DNA of 63,704 nt from Tsukamurella sp. M9C (lineage in GTDB: Bacteria; Actinomycetota; Actinomycetes; Mycobacteriales; Mycobacteriaceae): positions 1 through 63,704 of the forward strand of contig NZ_JAIULG010000024.1 in NCBI RefSeq assembly GCF_020169415.1, given 5' to 3'. The position numbers and the translations under genes are program-made. Below are positions 52,485-61,010 of the stretch, in pieces (positions within the stretch are counted from its first letter, which is position 1; the number at the start of each line of letters is the position of its first letter). The notes below the pieces were generated by a model that was not told the DNA's origin, did no database searches, and saw only the letters and a program-made list of their open reading frames with translations.

Positions 52485-52490
52485 TAGGCT
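52485..52490 (+). promoter_or_regulatory. Probable -10 box of a leaderless promoter
   Basis: TAGGCT, seven bases, ATG at 52498. Confidence 0.45.
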
Positions 52491-52497
52491 CGGGTCG

Positions 52498-54210
52498 ATG
52501 AGATCGCGCGACCTGGCCCTCGCCGCCTGGTCCGCCGTGCTCGCCGCCGTGATCCTGGGCCCGCTGGCCGTCGGCGGCCGCTACCTCCTGCTGCGCGACG
52601 CGGTCTCCACGCCCCGCTCGTACCTCACCGACACCGCGCTCGGGCTCGGCGACAACGCCGCCCGCGCGACGCCGCAGGACTGGCTCCTGGCCGTCGGCTC
52701 GCAGGTGGTCGACGGTGGCCTCCTGGTGACGGCGCTGCTGTTCGTCGCGCTGGTCGCGGCCGGCTGGGGCTTCGGGCGGTGCGCGCTGGCGATCCTCGCC
52801 GCCGTGGGGCGCGAGGCCGGCCTCGGGGCGGGCCTGGCCGCGGCGACGGTGGGCCTGTGGAATCCGTTCGTCGCCGAGCGGCTGCTGCAGGGGCACTGGA
52901 GCCTGCTGGCCGGGTACGCGGCGATCGGCTGGGCGGTCGTCGTGGGATTGCGGCTGGAGGGCCGGGCACAGCTCGGCGGCTTCGCGGCGTGCCTCGCCGC
53001 GGGCGGCCTGACGCCGACGGGTGCGGTCCTCGCGCTGATCGCTGGCCTGGTGGCGGCGCCGCGGCGGTGGGCCTGGCAGCTGGGGCTGTTCGTGTGCGCG
53101 GCCGCGCCGTGGCTGTACCCGTCGCTGGTCTCGGGCAGCGGGGTGCGCGCCGACCCGGCGAGCGTCGCCGTCTTCGCCGCCCGGGCCGAGCCGGGCCTGG
53201 GGACGCTGGGCTCCCTGCTGGGGCTCGGGGGCATCTGGAACCGGCAGGCCGTGCCCGACGGTGCCCCCTGGCTCTGGACCGCGCTCGCCCTCGCGCTGGT
53301 GGTCGGCGGGCTGCTCGTGCTCCGCGCGCGGGTGTTCTCCCCGCCCCTGGGCCGGTTCGCGCTGCTCGCGCTGTGCGCGGTGGTGCTGCCCGCGCTGGCG
53401 GCGACGGGCCCGGGGACGGCGCTGCTCGAGGCCGTGGTGCAGGCGATCCCCGGCAGCGGGCTGCTGCGCGACGGGCAGAAGTGGGTGGCGCTGGCCCTGC
53501 CGCTGTACGCGACCTGCACCGCGGCACTGGTCGCCGCGGTGCCCGCCGCCGCGCGGGCCGCGGGCGCCGTGATGGCGGTGGCGGTGCCGATCGCGGTGCT
53601 GCCGGGCCTGGCGTGGGGCGTGGGCGGGGCGCTCGCCCCGGTGACCTACCCGGAGTCGTGGCGGACCGTCGCCGAGGCGGTGCCCGCGGACCGCGGATCG
53701 GTCGCGGTGCTGCCGCCGGGCATGTTCCGGACGTACGCGTACGGGCCCGGCGCGCCGGTCCTCGACCCCGCGCCGCGGATGCTGCGGGCGCCCGTCCTGC
53801 AGACGGGTGAACTCCGCGTCGGCGGGCGCTCCGTCGACCGGGTGCCCGGCGCGGCGTCCGACGCGGAGGACGCGCTCGCCGCCGGCGGCGACGCCCTGGC
53901 GGGCCGCCTGGCGGAGCTGGGCGTCGGCTGGGTTCTCGTGGAGGCCGTGCTCGTGGACGGCGAGACGGCCTTCCCGGCGGTGCCGCTCCCCGGTCTCACG
54001 CTCGCCGTCGATACCCCCGACCTGCGGCTCTACCGGGTGCCCGGCGAGATCGCGACCGTCTCCGCGTCAGCGGCGGAGCGGGCCGGGGCGTGGACCGCGC
54101 ACCTGCTGTGGGCGACGGTGCTGCTGGGCGGGGCGACGGTGGCCGCGACGGGCCGCGCGCGGCGGATCTCGGGGGCCGACGGTGCCGGCGCGCCGACCCC
54201 CTCGCAGTGA
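52498..54210 (+). CDS. Large multi-pass membrane protein, Rv0226c-like
   Basis: 570 residues with about thirteen helices and an extracytoplasmic C-terminal domain before the last helix. Length and neighbourhood match M. tuberculosis Rv0226c (576 residues), a conserved mycolata membrane protein of unknown function. Two helices carry WNPFVAERLLQGHW and SGLLRDGQKWVALALPLY, segments also found in GT-C glycosyltransferases, so a polyprenyl-sugar transferase is possible. Divergent from the flippase gene, 29 bp apart. Confidence 0.85.
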   Translation: MRSRDLALAAWSAVLAAVILGPLAVGGRYLLLRDAVSTPRSYLTDTALGLGDNAARATPQDWLLAVGSQVVDGGLLVTALLFVALVAAGWGFGRCALAILAAVGREAGLGAGLAAATVGLWNPFVAERLLQGHWSLLAGYAAIGWAVVVGLRLEGRAQLGGFAACLAAGGLTPTGAVLALIAGLVAAPRRWAWQLGLFVCAAAPWLYPSLVSGSGVRADPASVAVFAARAEPGLGTLGSLLGLGGIWNRQAVPDGAPWLWTALALALVVGGLLVLRARVFSPPLGRFALLALCAVVLPALAATGPGTALLEAVVQAIPGSGLLRDGQKWVALALPLYATCTAALVAAVPAAARAAGAVMAVAVPIAVLPGLAWGVGGALAPVTYPESWRTVAEAVPADRGSVAVLPPGMFRTYAYGPGAPVLDPAPRMLRAPVLQTGELRVGGRSVDRVPGAASDAEDALAAGGDALAGRLAELGVGWVLVEAVLVDGETAFPAVPLPGLTLAVDTPDLRLYRVPGEIATVSASAAERAGAWTAHLLWATVLLGGATVAATGRARRISGADGAGAPTPSQ

Positions 54211-54338
54211 CCCGAATTCCCGTACGGCGTGTAGGAAATCTGCTGTTCATTTGCATTCCGCATGGCACGACACCCCCCATTACTTCGTTCTGTAATTAGC
54301 GATGCACATGATGCGTCATGCACGACGAAATGTGAACC

Positions 54339-54354
54339 CCCGACAATTGTCGGG
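54339..54354. promoter_or_regulatory. Perfect 16-bp palindrome between the Rv0226c-like and papA-like genes
   Basis: CCCGACAATTGTCGGG followed by TTTCTC. It could end transcription of the upstream gene or serve as an operator for the acyltransferase gene 32 bp downstream. The surrounding 170 bp are clearly richer in A and T than the rest of the window. Confidence 0.5.
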
Positions 54355-54386
54355 TTTCTCACTGTTCGTGCGTCTTTTGCCGCGCT

Positions 54387-55826
54387 ATGGACTTAGTCAT
54401 CATGTTCTTCATGATCTCGGGTTTCTCAGAGCAGTGGCAGTGCCCGGCGGGAGAGTGGACCGTCTGGGCTCCGGACGCGACCACCAAGGAGGCGATGCGC
54501 ACCGCCCCTGACCTGGACGTCTGCACGTCCTACGTGCAGGCCGACCACCTGCGCAGCGGCATCGACGGCGAGGCCTGCACCCGGCGTCTCGTCTTCACCA
54601 CATTCACGATCCACGATGTTTTCGATGAAAGAACCGTCGAATCGGTCTTCACCGAATTCGTGCGCGGGCACGGCGTCTTCCACACCGCATTTCCGGTGTC
54701 GACGGATCCGAATCCGCGCGGACGCACGCTTTCTCCGGAGCAGATCGCTCTCGCCGTCGAGGCCTCGTCGGAAACGCATCCCGGCGCGACAGTCAAGGAC
54801 TACCTCATGTCGTCGGTGCCGGAGCTGCACGAGTGGGCGGCCTTCGCCTTCGCCGTGACCGGCGTCGAGCACGCGCGCCCCGGCACAGCCGACCCGCACT
54901 TCCAGGTGGTGGTCTGCTCGGACCACCTGTACACCGACGGGGTCTCGCAGGCCGTGAGCTTCTTCGAGCTCGTCTCGCGGTACACCGCGGCCCGCAGCGG
55001 CACCCCGTACGTGCCGGTGCCGGTGCGCCCGCACCGCGAGTTCACCCGCGAGCAGCGCACGCTGGCCGCCACCCTCACGCCCACGCATCCCGACGTGGTG
55101 CAGTGGCGCGAGACGCTCAGGCGCGCGGGCGGCATGCCGCGCTTCCCCCTGCCGCTGGGGCTCGCCGACGGCGAGGCGGCACCGGGCCGCATCGCCGTGC
55201 ACGCCTCGTTCATCGACGCCGACCGCACCGCCCGCTTCAGCGCGGCGGCGAAGCGGGCCGGCGCGAACATGAGCAGCGCGCTCCTCGCGGTGCTCGGGCA
55301 GGTCCACAACAACCTCACGGGCGACGAGCTGTTCACCATGCTCATCCCGCGCGCCGACCGGTCCGCGACGGGCGACGCGATGGCCGTCGGCTGGTACGTC
55401 ACCCTGGTCCCGGTGCAGTTCTCGGCCTCGGGGACGTTCGACGAGGTCGCGCGCAACGCGCACGAGGCGGTCGCGACGGCGAAGCAGCTGGACCGCACCC
55501 CGGTCTACCCGGTCATCGACCTGCTGGCCGACGATCCGGGCTTCCCCGTGCAGCACGGCTTCACCGCGCCGATGCTCTCCTACATCGACGTCACGCGGGT
55601 TCCGGGCGCGGAACTGGCTCGGCAGCACGACTTCTCGGTGTTCGCCAACGCCACGCCCTCGCGCGAGGTGTTCACCTGGATCAACCGCGACGAGTCGGGC
55701 CTGGACTTCAACGCGATGCATCCGGACACGACGCAGGCGACCCGCTCGGTGGACACGGTGTTCCGCCTCCTCCGCGACCGCATCGTCGAGGTGGCCGACC
55801 ACTCCCCCGCCCTCATCTCGGCGTAG
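54387..55826 (+). CDS. PapA-type condensation-domain acyltransferase
   Basis: 479 residues of the condensation (C) superfamily. The N-terminal segment PAGEWTVWAPDATTKEAM and SYVQADHLRS match the start of polyketide-associated acyltransferases. The catalytic motif HxxxDG is present as DHLYTDGVSQ (about residue 180), and the second-half motifs (MSSALLAVLGQVHNNLTG, VGWYVTLVPVQF) are intact. It should transfer a fatty acyl or polyketide chain to a sugar or alcohol of an envelope lipid, as PapA proteins do for trehalose esters. No polyketide synthase is in the window. The N-terminal MDLVIMFFMISGF is unusually hydrophobic; the true start may be a little downstream. Confidence 0.85.
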   Translation: MDLVIMFFMISGFSEQWQCPAGEWTVWAPDATTKEAMRTAPDLDVCTSYVQADHLRSGIDGEACTRRLVFTTFTIHDVFDERTVESVFTEFVRGHGVFHTAFPVSTDPNPRGRTLSPEQIALAVEASSETHPGATVKDYLMSSVPELHEWAAFAFAVTGVEHARPGTADPHFQVVVCSDHLYTDGVSQAVSFFELVSRYTAARSGTPYVPVPVRPHREFTREQRTLAATLTPTHPDVVQWRETLRRAGGMPRFPLPLGLADGEAAPGRIAVHASFIDADRTARFSAAAKRAGANMSSALLAVLGQVHNNLTGDELFTMLIPRADRSATGDAMAVGWYVTLVPVQFSASGTFDEVARNAHEAVATAKQLDRTPVYPVIDLLADDPGFPVQHGFTAPMLSYIDVTRVPGAELARQHDFSVFANATPSREVFTWINRDESGLDFNAMHPDTTQATRSVDTVFRLLRDRIVEVADHSPALISA

Positions 55827-56502
55827 CGGTCTCCGCCCGCGCGGGCGGGACGGTGCGGGCGGGGCGGAGATCGGCGGGGAAGCCGCCGACGCGGGCGTGC
55901 AGCTCGGCCTGCAGGGTGCCCCGGGCGCGGCTGTCGAGAGCGGGCGCGTAGGCGGCGGGCGCGACGCCGAAGGCGATCCACGGGCCGGCGGGATCGACGG
56001 CCACCGACGTCACCACGAGCCGGGCGCGGCGGTCGGCACCGTCGGGCAGCGGACCGAAGGGGACGGGCACGAGGACGGGCGCACCGAGATCGCCCGGCTG
56101 ACGGTCGCGCGGGTAGCCGAGCAGCCGCTCGGCCTGCGGCACCGTGCGGCCGACGAGTTCCTCGGTGCGGATTCGCCCGCCCGACCCCTCCCGGAGCGCG
56201 AGCGGGACCAGTGCGGCCAGCACGAGGGCCGCCACCAGGCCGAAGACGCCCCAGAAGACGTCGCCCGCGGCGAAGGCGATCTCCGCGGACAGCGCCGCGA
56301 AGGCGCAGGCCACGATGTGCACGGCGAGCTGCAGCAGCAGGGAGCCGGCCGTCGTGACGAGGCCCGCGATCAGGATCGCCGTGACCAGCGCGGCGGTGCC
56401 CCACCGCCGGTCCAGCAGCGCGCCGAGCAGTGCGGCGCCGAAGACGAGCAGGTAGGCGATCCACCACCTGCTCGCCCGCGGCCCCATCTGCACCCTGGTC
56501 AT
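55813..56502 (-). CDS. Four-helix membrane protein of unknown function
   Basis: 229 residues. Four helices in the first 105 residues, then a soluble domain with VLVPVPFGPLPDG and VTSVAVDPAGPWIAFG. No family recognised. The ATG at 56502 is preceded by TATCTT at six bases, so I prefer it to the ATG at 56517. Its 3' end overlaps the end of the PapA-like gene by 14 bp. Confidence 0.75.
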   Translation of the reverse strand: MTRVQMGPRASRWWIAYLLVFGAALLGALLDRRWGTAALVTAILIAGLVTTAGSLLLQLAVHIVACAFAALSAEIAFAAGDVFWGVFGLVAALVLAALVPLALREGSGGRIRTEELVGRTVPQAERLLGYPRDRQPGDLGAPVLVPVPFGPLPDGADRRARLVVTSVAVDPAGPWIAFGVAPAAYAPALDSRARGTLQAELHARVGGFPADLRPARTVPPARAETATPR

Positions 56503-56508
56503 GCAAAG

Positions 56509-56514
56509 AAGATA
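56509..56514 (-). promoter_or_regulatory. Probable -10 box of a leaderless promoter
   Basis: Minus strand TATCTT, six bases, ATG at 56502. Confidence 0.5.
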
Positions 56515-56542
56515 CAACCCGGGTTCGGATTAGGGCGGGGGA

Positions 56543-57169
56543 TCAGTGCCCCCGGCGGATCCACTCCTCGAGGTGGGGCGATTCGGTGCCCAGCGTCGTC
56601 CCGTCGCCGTGGCCGGTGTTCACCACGGTCTCCGGCGGCAGCGCGAACAGCCGGTCGCGGATCGACTCGATGATCACGGAGAAGTCGCTGTACGAGCGGC
56701 CGGTGGCGCCGGGCCCGCCGGCGAACAGCGTGTCGCCGCTGAACAGCTGCCCCGCCTCCGGGAGGTACAGGCACACCGATCCCGGCGAGTGACCGGGCGC
56801 GTGGATCACGCGGATCTCGGTGCCGCCGACCGCGATCCGGCTGTCGTCTGCGAGGTCCTCGTGTCCGACACCCGGGTGGGTCAGGTCCCAGAGCACGTCG
56901 TCTCCCGGGTGCAGCAGGATCGCGGCGTCGAGCCGTTCGGACAGCTCCGGCGCGACGGTCACGTGGTCGTTGTGCCCATGGGTGCAGACGATTCCGCGCA
57001 CCGTGCGGCCACCGACGGCGTCGACGATCGGGGCGGCGGAGTGCGCGGCGTCGATCACCACGACCTCGCTGTCGTCGCCGACGAGCCAGACGTTGTTGTC
57101 GACGTCCCAGGTGCCACCGTCGAGGCTGAATACACCTGAGGTGACAACGCGTTCCACGCGCAGCGTCAC
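56543..57169 (-). CDS. MBL-fold hydrolase linked to mycothiol-dependent formaldehyde oxidation
   Basis: 208 residues of the metallo-beta-lactamase fold with the di-metal motif CTHGHNDH, then [16 protein letters not shown] and NTGHGDGTT. It directly follows the MscR gene, whose TGA it overlaps, an arrangement conserved in mycothiol producers. It is expected to hydrolyse S-formylmycothiol or a related thioester, completing formaldehyde detoxification in the cytosol. Confidence 0.9.
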   Translation of the reverse strand: MTLRVERVVTSGVFSLDGGTWDVDNNVWLVGDDSEVVVIDAAHSAAPIVDAVGGRTVRGIVCTHGHNDHVTVAPELSERLDAAILLHPGDDVLWDLTHPGVGHEDLADDSRIAVGGTEIRVIHAPGHSPGSVCLYLPEAGQLFSGDTLFAGGPGATGRSYSDFSVIIESIRDRLFALPPETVVNTGHGDGTTLGTESPHLEEWIRRGH

Positions 57170-58251
57170 AGGACCACCACCGAGCGCAGCACCTCTCCGC
57201 GGTGCATGGTCGCGAAGGCCTGCTCCACCTCGTCGAGGCCGATCCGCTCGGTGACGAACTTCTCCAGCGGCAGGCGGCCCTGCCGGTAGAGGTCGACGAG
57301 CTGCGGGAAGTCCCGCTCGGGCAGGCAGTCGCCGTACCAGGACGACTTGAGAGCCCCACCGCGCGAGAAGAAGTCGATGAGCGGCATGTCCAGCGTCAGG
57401 TCCGGAGTGGGCACGCCCACCAGGACGACGGTGCCCGCCAGGTCGCGGGCGTAGAAGGCCTGCTTCCACGTCTCGGGGCGGCCGACGGCGTCGATCACGA
57501 CGTCGGCGCCGAAGCCGTCGGTGAGCTCCTGGATCGCCTCCACCGCATCGGTTTCCGCGGCGTTGACGGTGTGCGTGGCGCCCAGCTCGCGGGCCCACTC
57601 CAGCTTCTTCGGGTCCCGGTCGACGGCGATGATGGTGCGCGCACCCACGAGGCGGGCGCCCGCGATGGCCGCGTCTCCCACACCGCCGCAACCGATCACG
57701 GCCACGGTATCGCCGCGGGAGACGCCGCCGGTGTTCACGGCGGCACCCAGGCCGGCCATCACGCCGCAGCCGAGGAGCCCCACGACGGCGGGGTCGGCCT
57801 CGGGATCGACCTTGGTGCACTGGCCCTGGTGCACGAGGGTCTTCTCCGCGAAGGCGCCGATGCCGAGGGCGGGCGAGAGCTCGGTGCCGTCCTCGAGAGT
57901 CATCTTCTGCGTGGCGTTGAAGGTGTCGAAGCAGTACTGCGGCTTGCCGCGCTTGCAGGCGCGGCACTGCCCGCACACGGCACGCCAGTTCAGCACGACG
58001 AAGTCGCCGGGCGCGACGTGATCGACTCCCTCGCCCACGGTTTCGACGACGCCGGCGGCCTCGTGTCCCAGCAGGAACGGGAACTCGTCGTTGATGCCGC
58101 CCTCGCGGTAGTGCAGGTCGGTGTGGCAGACGCCGCACGCCTGCACCGCGACCACCACCTCACCGGGCCCCGGGTCGGGGATCACGATCGGGAGGACCTC
58201 GACGGGCTCCCCCTTCGCGCGGGCGACGATTCCTCTGACGGTCTGCGGCAC
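57166..58251 (-). CDS. mscR: S-(hydroxymethyl)mycothiol dehydrogenase / S-nitrosomycothiol reductase
   Basis: 361 residues of the zinc alcohol dehydrogenase family. Catalytic zinc ligands lie in [10 protein letters not shown] and GHEAAG, structural zinc cysteines in [15 protein letters not shown], and the NAD site in [11 protein letters not shown]. The sequence matches actinobacterial MscR/AdhE2, which oxidises the mycothiol-formaldehyde adduct and reduces S-nitrosomycothiol. GTG start with GGAGGAG upstream. The MBL partner follows and a stress-sensing gene set precedes it. Confidence 0.94.
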   Translation of the reverse strand: MPQTVRGIVARAKGEPVEVLPIVIPDPGPGEVVVAVQACGVCHTDLHYREGGINDEFPFLLGHEAAGVVETVGEGVDHVAPGDFVVLNWRAVCGQCRACKRGKPQYCFDTFNATQKMTLEDGTELSPALGIGAFAEKTLVHQGQCTKVDPEADPAVVGLLGCGVMAGLGAAVNTGGVSRGDTVAVIGCGGVGDAAIAGARLVGARTIIAVDRDPKKLEWARELGATHTVNAAETDAVEAIQELTDGFGADVVIDAVGRPETWKQAFYARDLAGTVVLVGVPTPDLTLDMPLIDFFSRGGALKSSWYGDCLPERDFPQLVDLYRQGRLPLEKFVTERIGLDEVEQAFATMHRGEVLRSVVVL

Positions 58252-58276
58252 GGTTCTCCTCCTGGTCCGGATACGG

Positions 58277-59173
58277 CTATTGCCATCCTCGCATTGATCG
58301 CGGCGACGAGAACTCGGACAGCTCGCGCAGGTGCGATCCGGCGGGGGCGTCCCGGTGCCGCAAGTAGTGGACGAACAGCTCCTCCGCGTCCGCCGTGGCG
58401 TGCACCTCCGCGGGCCGGACCCGGTGCTCGAACTCGCCCTGGACGACGGTCTCCGTCTCCGTCTCGGCGGCCGCCGCCGGGCGGCCGATCACGTACTGGC
58501 GGAGGGCACCGTCGGGCTCGCGGCGCTTGATCTCGACCACGAGGCGGTCGTCCGTTCCCGCGGCCTGGAGGAACTCCAGCGACGTGGGCTCCTCCGTCAC
58601 CGCGGCGTCCGGCGCCAGCGGGAACACCGAGTAGAAGGTGTGCGGCAGGATCGCGTCGGCGGCGCCGATGCGCCGCACCGACCAGCGGACGCGCTCCTCG
58701 AGGTCATCGGGGATCCACGTGGTCCACTGGGCACGGCGGTCGTCGCGCTCCGCGAAGTCGGGGCGCCGCCAGGACGCTCCCACGGCGCGCGCGGGCTCGG
58801 GCCCCGCGACGGGCGGGCCTGCGGCACCGTCGTCGAAGAAGGCGACCAGGTCCGGCCCGATCCCGTACCGGGGCAGCGCGTCGATCTGCCGCCGCACGGC
58901 GAGCGAGGTGTACCGACCGTTGCGCAGCAGCGGCCCCTCGGGCTCGGTCTGCGGCTTGCGGCGCGTGCGCCGCAGCTCGCGCGGGGCGCCTTCGCAGACG
59001 TAGACGGCAGCGGTCGCGCACGCCCGCGCCAGCGGGTTCACCCGGCCGTACAGGTACCCGGCCACCTGGAACACCCGCTCGAGTTCCTCGTCGGAGCACC
59101 GCAGCACCCACGCGGCGGCCTCGTCCTCGCCGTAGCGGCGCAGGTCGGCGGCCGTCATCTCAGCGGTCGTCAT
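58277..59173 (-). CDS. Protein of unknown function in the redox-sensor operon
   Basis: 298 residues, soluble, Arg- and Glu-rich, no signal peptide. The N-terminal half is helical ([26 protein letters not shown]); the C-terminal half has strand-rich segments [22 protein letters not shown] and [12 protein letters not shown] recognise no domain. It lies between the UBP zinc finger (8 bp) and MscR (25 bp) in one leftward operon. An ATG at 59158 and GTG at 59176 are alternative starts. Confidence 0.65.
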   Translation of the reverse strand: MTTAEMTAADLRRYGEDEAAAWVLRCSDEELERVFQVAGYLYGRVNPLARACATAAVYVCEGAPRELRRTRRKPQTEPEGPLLRNGRYTSLAVRRQIDALPRYGIGPDLVAFFDDGAAGPPVAGPEPARAVGASWRRPDFAERDDRRAQWTTWIPDDLEERVRWSVRRIGAADAILPHTFYSVFPLAPDAAVTEEPTSLEFLQAAGTDDRLVVEIKRREPDGALRQYVIGRPAAAAETETETVVQGEFEHRVRPAEVHATADAEELFVHYLRHRDAPAGSHLRELSEFSSPRSMRGWQ

Positions 59174-59181
59174 CACGCCGC

Positions 59182-59532
59182 TCAATGCACGTGGGTCCTC
59201 CAGTCGGCGGGCACGCGGCCCGCGGGGCCGGGCACGGCCTGGTCGACGGGGCGGTTCTGCGGGTCGGCGAGGCGCGGACCGTCGTAGTAGTCCTCGGAGA
59301 CGTAGTCCCAGAACCAGTCCTCCCCCGGCTCGAAACTCTGCACGATGGGGTGTCCGCTCACGCGGGCGTGGGCGCTGGCGTGCTGCGACGGCGACGAGTC
59401 GCAGCAGCCGATGTGGCCGCATTTCGCGCAGCGGCGCAGGTGAACCCACCAGCCACCCGCAGCGTCGCACTCCACGCAGCCGGCGCCGCTGGGCGGCACG
59501 GCGGGATCGATCGGATCGGTCGGTGCGCTCAT
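59182..59532 (-). CDS. UBP-type zinc finger protein
   Basis: 116 residues. A ZnF-UBP domain is clear: CVECDAAGGWWVHLRRCAKCG, then CCDSSPSQHASAHARVSGHP, supplying the Cys/His zinc ligands. The end (EDWFWDYVSEDYYDGP) is typical of bacterial members, which are often encoded next to a cNMP-domain kinase and a thioredoxin-reductase-like oxidoreductase, as here. The ATG overlaps the stop of the kinase gene. Function unproven; it may bind C-terminal peptides or the kinase. Confidence 0.9.
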   Translation of the reverse strand: MSAPTDPIDPAVPPSGAGCVECDAAGGWWVHLRRCAKCGHIGCCDSSPSQHASAHARVSGHPIVQSFEPGEDWFWDYVSEDYYDGPRLADPQNRPVDQAVPGPAGRVPADWRTHVH

Positions 59533-61010
59533 GCTTGAGTCCCTTCTCCCGGGTCGCCGGGGTCGGCGATCTCGTCCCGCTGCGGGCCGGCGATGGGCAG
59601 TTCCACAGTGAACACCGTGTTCCCCGGAACCGAGCGCACCGACAGGTCACCCTGGTGCTTGTTCACCACGATGCGCCACGAGATGTCCAGTCCCAGACCG
59701 GTTCCCTGGCCGACGTCCTTGGTCGTGAAGAAGGGCTCGAAGATGCGGGGCACCACGTCGGCGGGGATGCCGCTGCCGGTGTCGGCCACCTCGACCACCA
59801 CCGAATCGTCCTTGCGGTGGGCCCGCAGCGTGAGGGTGCCGCTGCCGTCCATCGCCTGCACGGCGTTGTCGATCAGGTTGGTCCACACCTGGTTCAGCTC
59901 GGCGCCGTAGCCCTGGATGTCCGGCAGGTCGGGGTCGTAGTCCCGGACCACCGTGACGTCGCCCTGCCCCAACTTGCGGCTGAGCATGACGACGGTGCTG
60001 TCGAGCAGCTCGCGGACGTCGAGCACCTGGAAGGGCGCGCGGTCCATCTGCGAGTACTGCTTGGCCGCCTGCAGCAGGGTGGAGATCCGGTTGGTGGAGT
60101 CGGTGATCTCGTTCATGAGCAGCTCGGTTTCGACCGTGTAGTACAGCCAGCGCAGCGCGCCCGACAGCGTCTGGACGTCGTCGAGCGAGCCCGCGACGCG
60201 GTCGAGGAAGTCCGTCTGCAGGCCCGCGGCCACGAAGACGGGGGCGAGCACGTGCCCGTCGCCGATGTCGTGGTCGTCGAGCCAGTCCATGAGCTCGTCC
60301 TCGCGGTCGGAGGCCTCCAGCGGGCCGAGATCGGGGGCGACCGCGACCGCCTCGACGGCCTCCTCCTGGAACTTCACGAGGTCCACCAGGCGGGTGCGGT
60401 CGAGCTTCCCGCTCGCGATGCCGGCCAGCTTGTGCCGCATGCCGCCGACGCGGGTGCGCAGCTCCGCCGCCGCGCGGGTGGCGGCACCGGCGGGGTTGTT
60501 CAGTTCGTGGGTGAGGCCGGCGGACAGCGAGCCCAGCGCCAGCAGCCGCTCCCGCTGCTCGATCATCTGGCGGCTGCGCTGGCCGCCGTAGAAGACGCCC
60601 TCCAGCAGGTGCACCGCCATCGGGAACCAGTCGTGCATCGCCTCGTTGAAGTCGGCGGCGGGCAGCATGAAGAACTGCGCCTCCGTCACCGCACGCATGG
60701 ACGAGTTGTATTGCGTCTGCGCCGGGCCGCCCTTGCCGAGGAACGCCGACCACGCACCGGAGTAGGCGCCGCGCTGGTCGGAGCGGGTGGTCTCGACCTC
60801 CGCGTCGCCCACCTTCTGCGACAGCGCAATCGTCCCCTTGAGCAGGACGTACAGCCAGTCCGCGGGGTCGCCGGTCGAGTAGACGGGGCCGGCGGGGAAG
60901 GTCTCCACGTGGCCGCGTTCGCACAGCCACTCCAGTTGCTCGTCGCTGAGCTTCTCGAACAGGAATAGAGTGCGCAGTTCGTCGACGAAGCACGGGTCAT
61001 GAGTGCTCAC
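59529..61010 (-). CDS. Histidine kinase with N-terminal cyclic-nucleotide-binding domain
   Basis: 493 residues, no membrane helix. An N-terminal cNMP-binding beta-barrel (about 10-130, LFEKLSDEQLEWLCERGH, VYSTGDPADWLYVLLKG) is followed by a helical linker, the phospho-acceptor helix LGSLSAGLTHELNNPA, and a HATPase_c domain with N-box WTNLIDNAVQAM, G1 ADTGSGIP, F-box RIFEPFFTTK and G2 GTGLGLDIS. It likely phosphorylates the REC domain encoded just upstream. The GTG start overlaps that gene's stop, so I prefer it to the ATG at 61172. Confidence 0.9.
   Translation of the reverse strand: MSTHDPCFVDELRTLFLFEKLSDEQLEWLCERGHVETFPAGPVYSTGDPADWLYVLLKGTIALSQKVGDAEVETTRSDQRGAYSGAWSAFLGKGGPAQTQYNSSMRAVTEAQFFMLPAADFNEAMHDWFPMAVHLLEGVFYGGQRSRQMIEQRERLLALGSLSAGLTHELNNPAGAATRAAAELRTRVGGMRHKLAGIASGKLDRTRLVDLVKFQEEAVEAVAVAPDLGPLEASDREDELMDWLDDHDIGDGHVLAPVFVAAGLQTDFLDRVAGSLDDVQTLSGALRWLYYTVETELLMNEITDSTNRISTLLQAAKQYSQMDRAPFQVLDVRELLDSTVVMLSRKLGQGDVTVVRDYDPDLPDIQGYGAELNQVWTNLIDNAVQAMDGSGTLTLRAHRKDDSVVVEVADTGSGIPADVVPRIFEPFFTTKDVGQGTGLGLDISWRIVVNKHQGDLSVRSVPGNTVFTVELPIAGPQRDEIADPGDPGEGTQA

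Noticed and set aside
54387-55826. Nonribosomal peptide synthetase condensation domain
   Set aside because: It is a stand-alone protein with PapA N-terminal motifs, and no adenylation or carrier domains are nearby.
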